A stretch of 64,000 bases of DNA, from NCBI GenBank assembly GCA_949987565.1, contig OX465103.1, positions 26,458,335-26,522,334 of the forward strand, given 5' to 3'. Position numbers and translations under genes: made by a program. The stretch is from Luidia sarsii. Taxonomy: Eukaryota > Echinodermata > Asteroidea > Paxillosida > Luidiidae. The notes under the pieces were generated by a model. The model ran no database searches. It saw only the letters and a program-made list of their open reading frames with translations, and had not been told where the DNA came from. Shown piece after piece: positions 63,746 to 64,000 of this stretch. Each line of letters starts with the position of its first letter. Positions within the stretch are counted from its first letter, which is position 1.

Positions 63746-63852
63746 TGTACATCTTGACCAGAACGAAAATCAGTTATCAAAAATTGAAGTTAACATGAAG
63801 TGAGGACCTTTCTGAAAGGCGTGTTATTTCTCAAATTATGCCCTTTCTCATT

Positions 63853-63908
63853 CTGCCTTTGAGAGAGGTCCTGTGCATCCTGCTCGGATCAAAGATAGCT
63901 GGGCCCTC
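63853..63908 (+). repeat. GGTCCTGC-hairpin repeat with extended loop
   Basis: TGCCTTTGAGAGAGGTCCTG, insertion TGCATCCTGCTC, then GGATCAAAGATAGCTGGGCC. Confidence 0.55.
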
Positions 63909-64000
63909 TGAATTATACTACTTAAGAGTAAGATTGGCTTTTTGTTTTAGTCTTTTAAGTCAGTAAGGAGGTTGCGCTTCGCAAACCTTTCCATTAAAAG

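Overview
The window looks like nuclear DNA of a marine invertebrate animal. A deuterostome, probably an echinoderm, is the best guess but not a certain one. The reasons are: a spliced, animal-type TUSC2/Fus1 gene with consensus GT/AG junctions; tRNA-derived SINEs; 5'-truncated LINEs with target-site duplications; many short terminal-inverted-repeat (TIR) elements; abundant microsatellites; and repeats whose stem-loop resembles the metazoan (sea-urchin type) histone mRNA 3' end. Nothing looks bacterial, viral or organellar.

Only two protein-coding genes can be supported. At the left edge, on the minus strand (345-1712), is a complete single-exon, GC-rich gene for a 455-residue protein with a Gly/Ser-rich N-terminus, a helical middle and a C-terminal MYND zinc finger. 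At the right edge, on the plus strand, is TUSC2 (Fus1). Its first coding exon (51538-51692) encodes an N-myristoylation-type start. Its second (62874-62994) encodes the conserved FYDEDGHLAHEFY block. The two exons join in phase across an 11.2-kb intron, and the last exon lies beyond the window.

The roughly 50 kb between the genes, and the TUSC2 intron itself, are repeats. From about 5 to 46 kb, simple-sequence and purine/pyrimidine tracts dominate (CTG/CTA, CT, GA, CAGA, AGAGAC, CCATCCTC, GGAGA/GGGAA and a 26-bp minisatellite with about 56 copies). From about 47 kb on, the texture changes to AT-richer DNA full of the palindromic word GTACATGTAC. Interspersed families occur throughout: TTAA-flanked elements; a TA-flanked MITE with TGTGACCCGGCAC ends; a TIR element carrying degenerate telomere-like (CCCTAA) repeats; a palindromic element with a histone-like stem-loop and a hammerhead-like CTGACGA core; a short GGTCCTGCTAGGATC-hairpin/GAAAC repeat; and tRNA-SINEs.

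The best structural finds are insertions that can be dated by nesting. A perfect 53-bp palindrome sits inside an older inverted repeat (28876-29166). Two truncated LINEs have exact target duplications (16683-17242 and 17572-17751). A 183-bp element has perfect 46-bp ends and a 9-bp duplication (50255-50437). A 580-bp fold-back starts 54 bp after the TUSC2 exon 1 donor. The many long open frames inside low-complexity tracts are not treated as genes.
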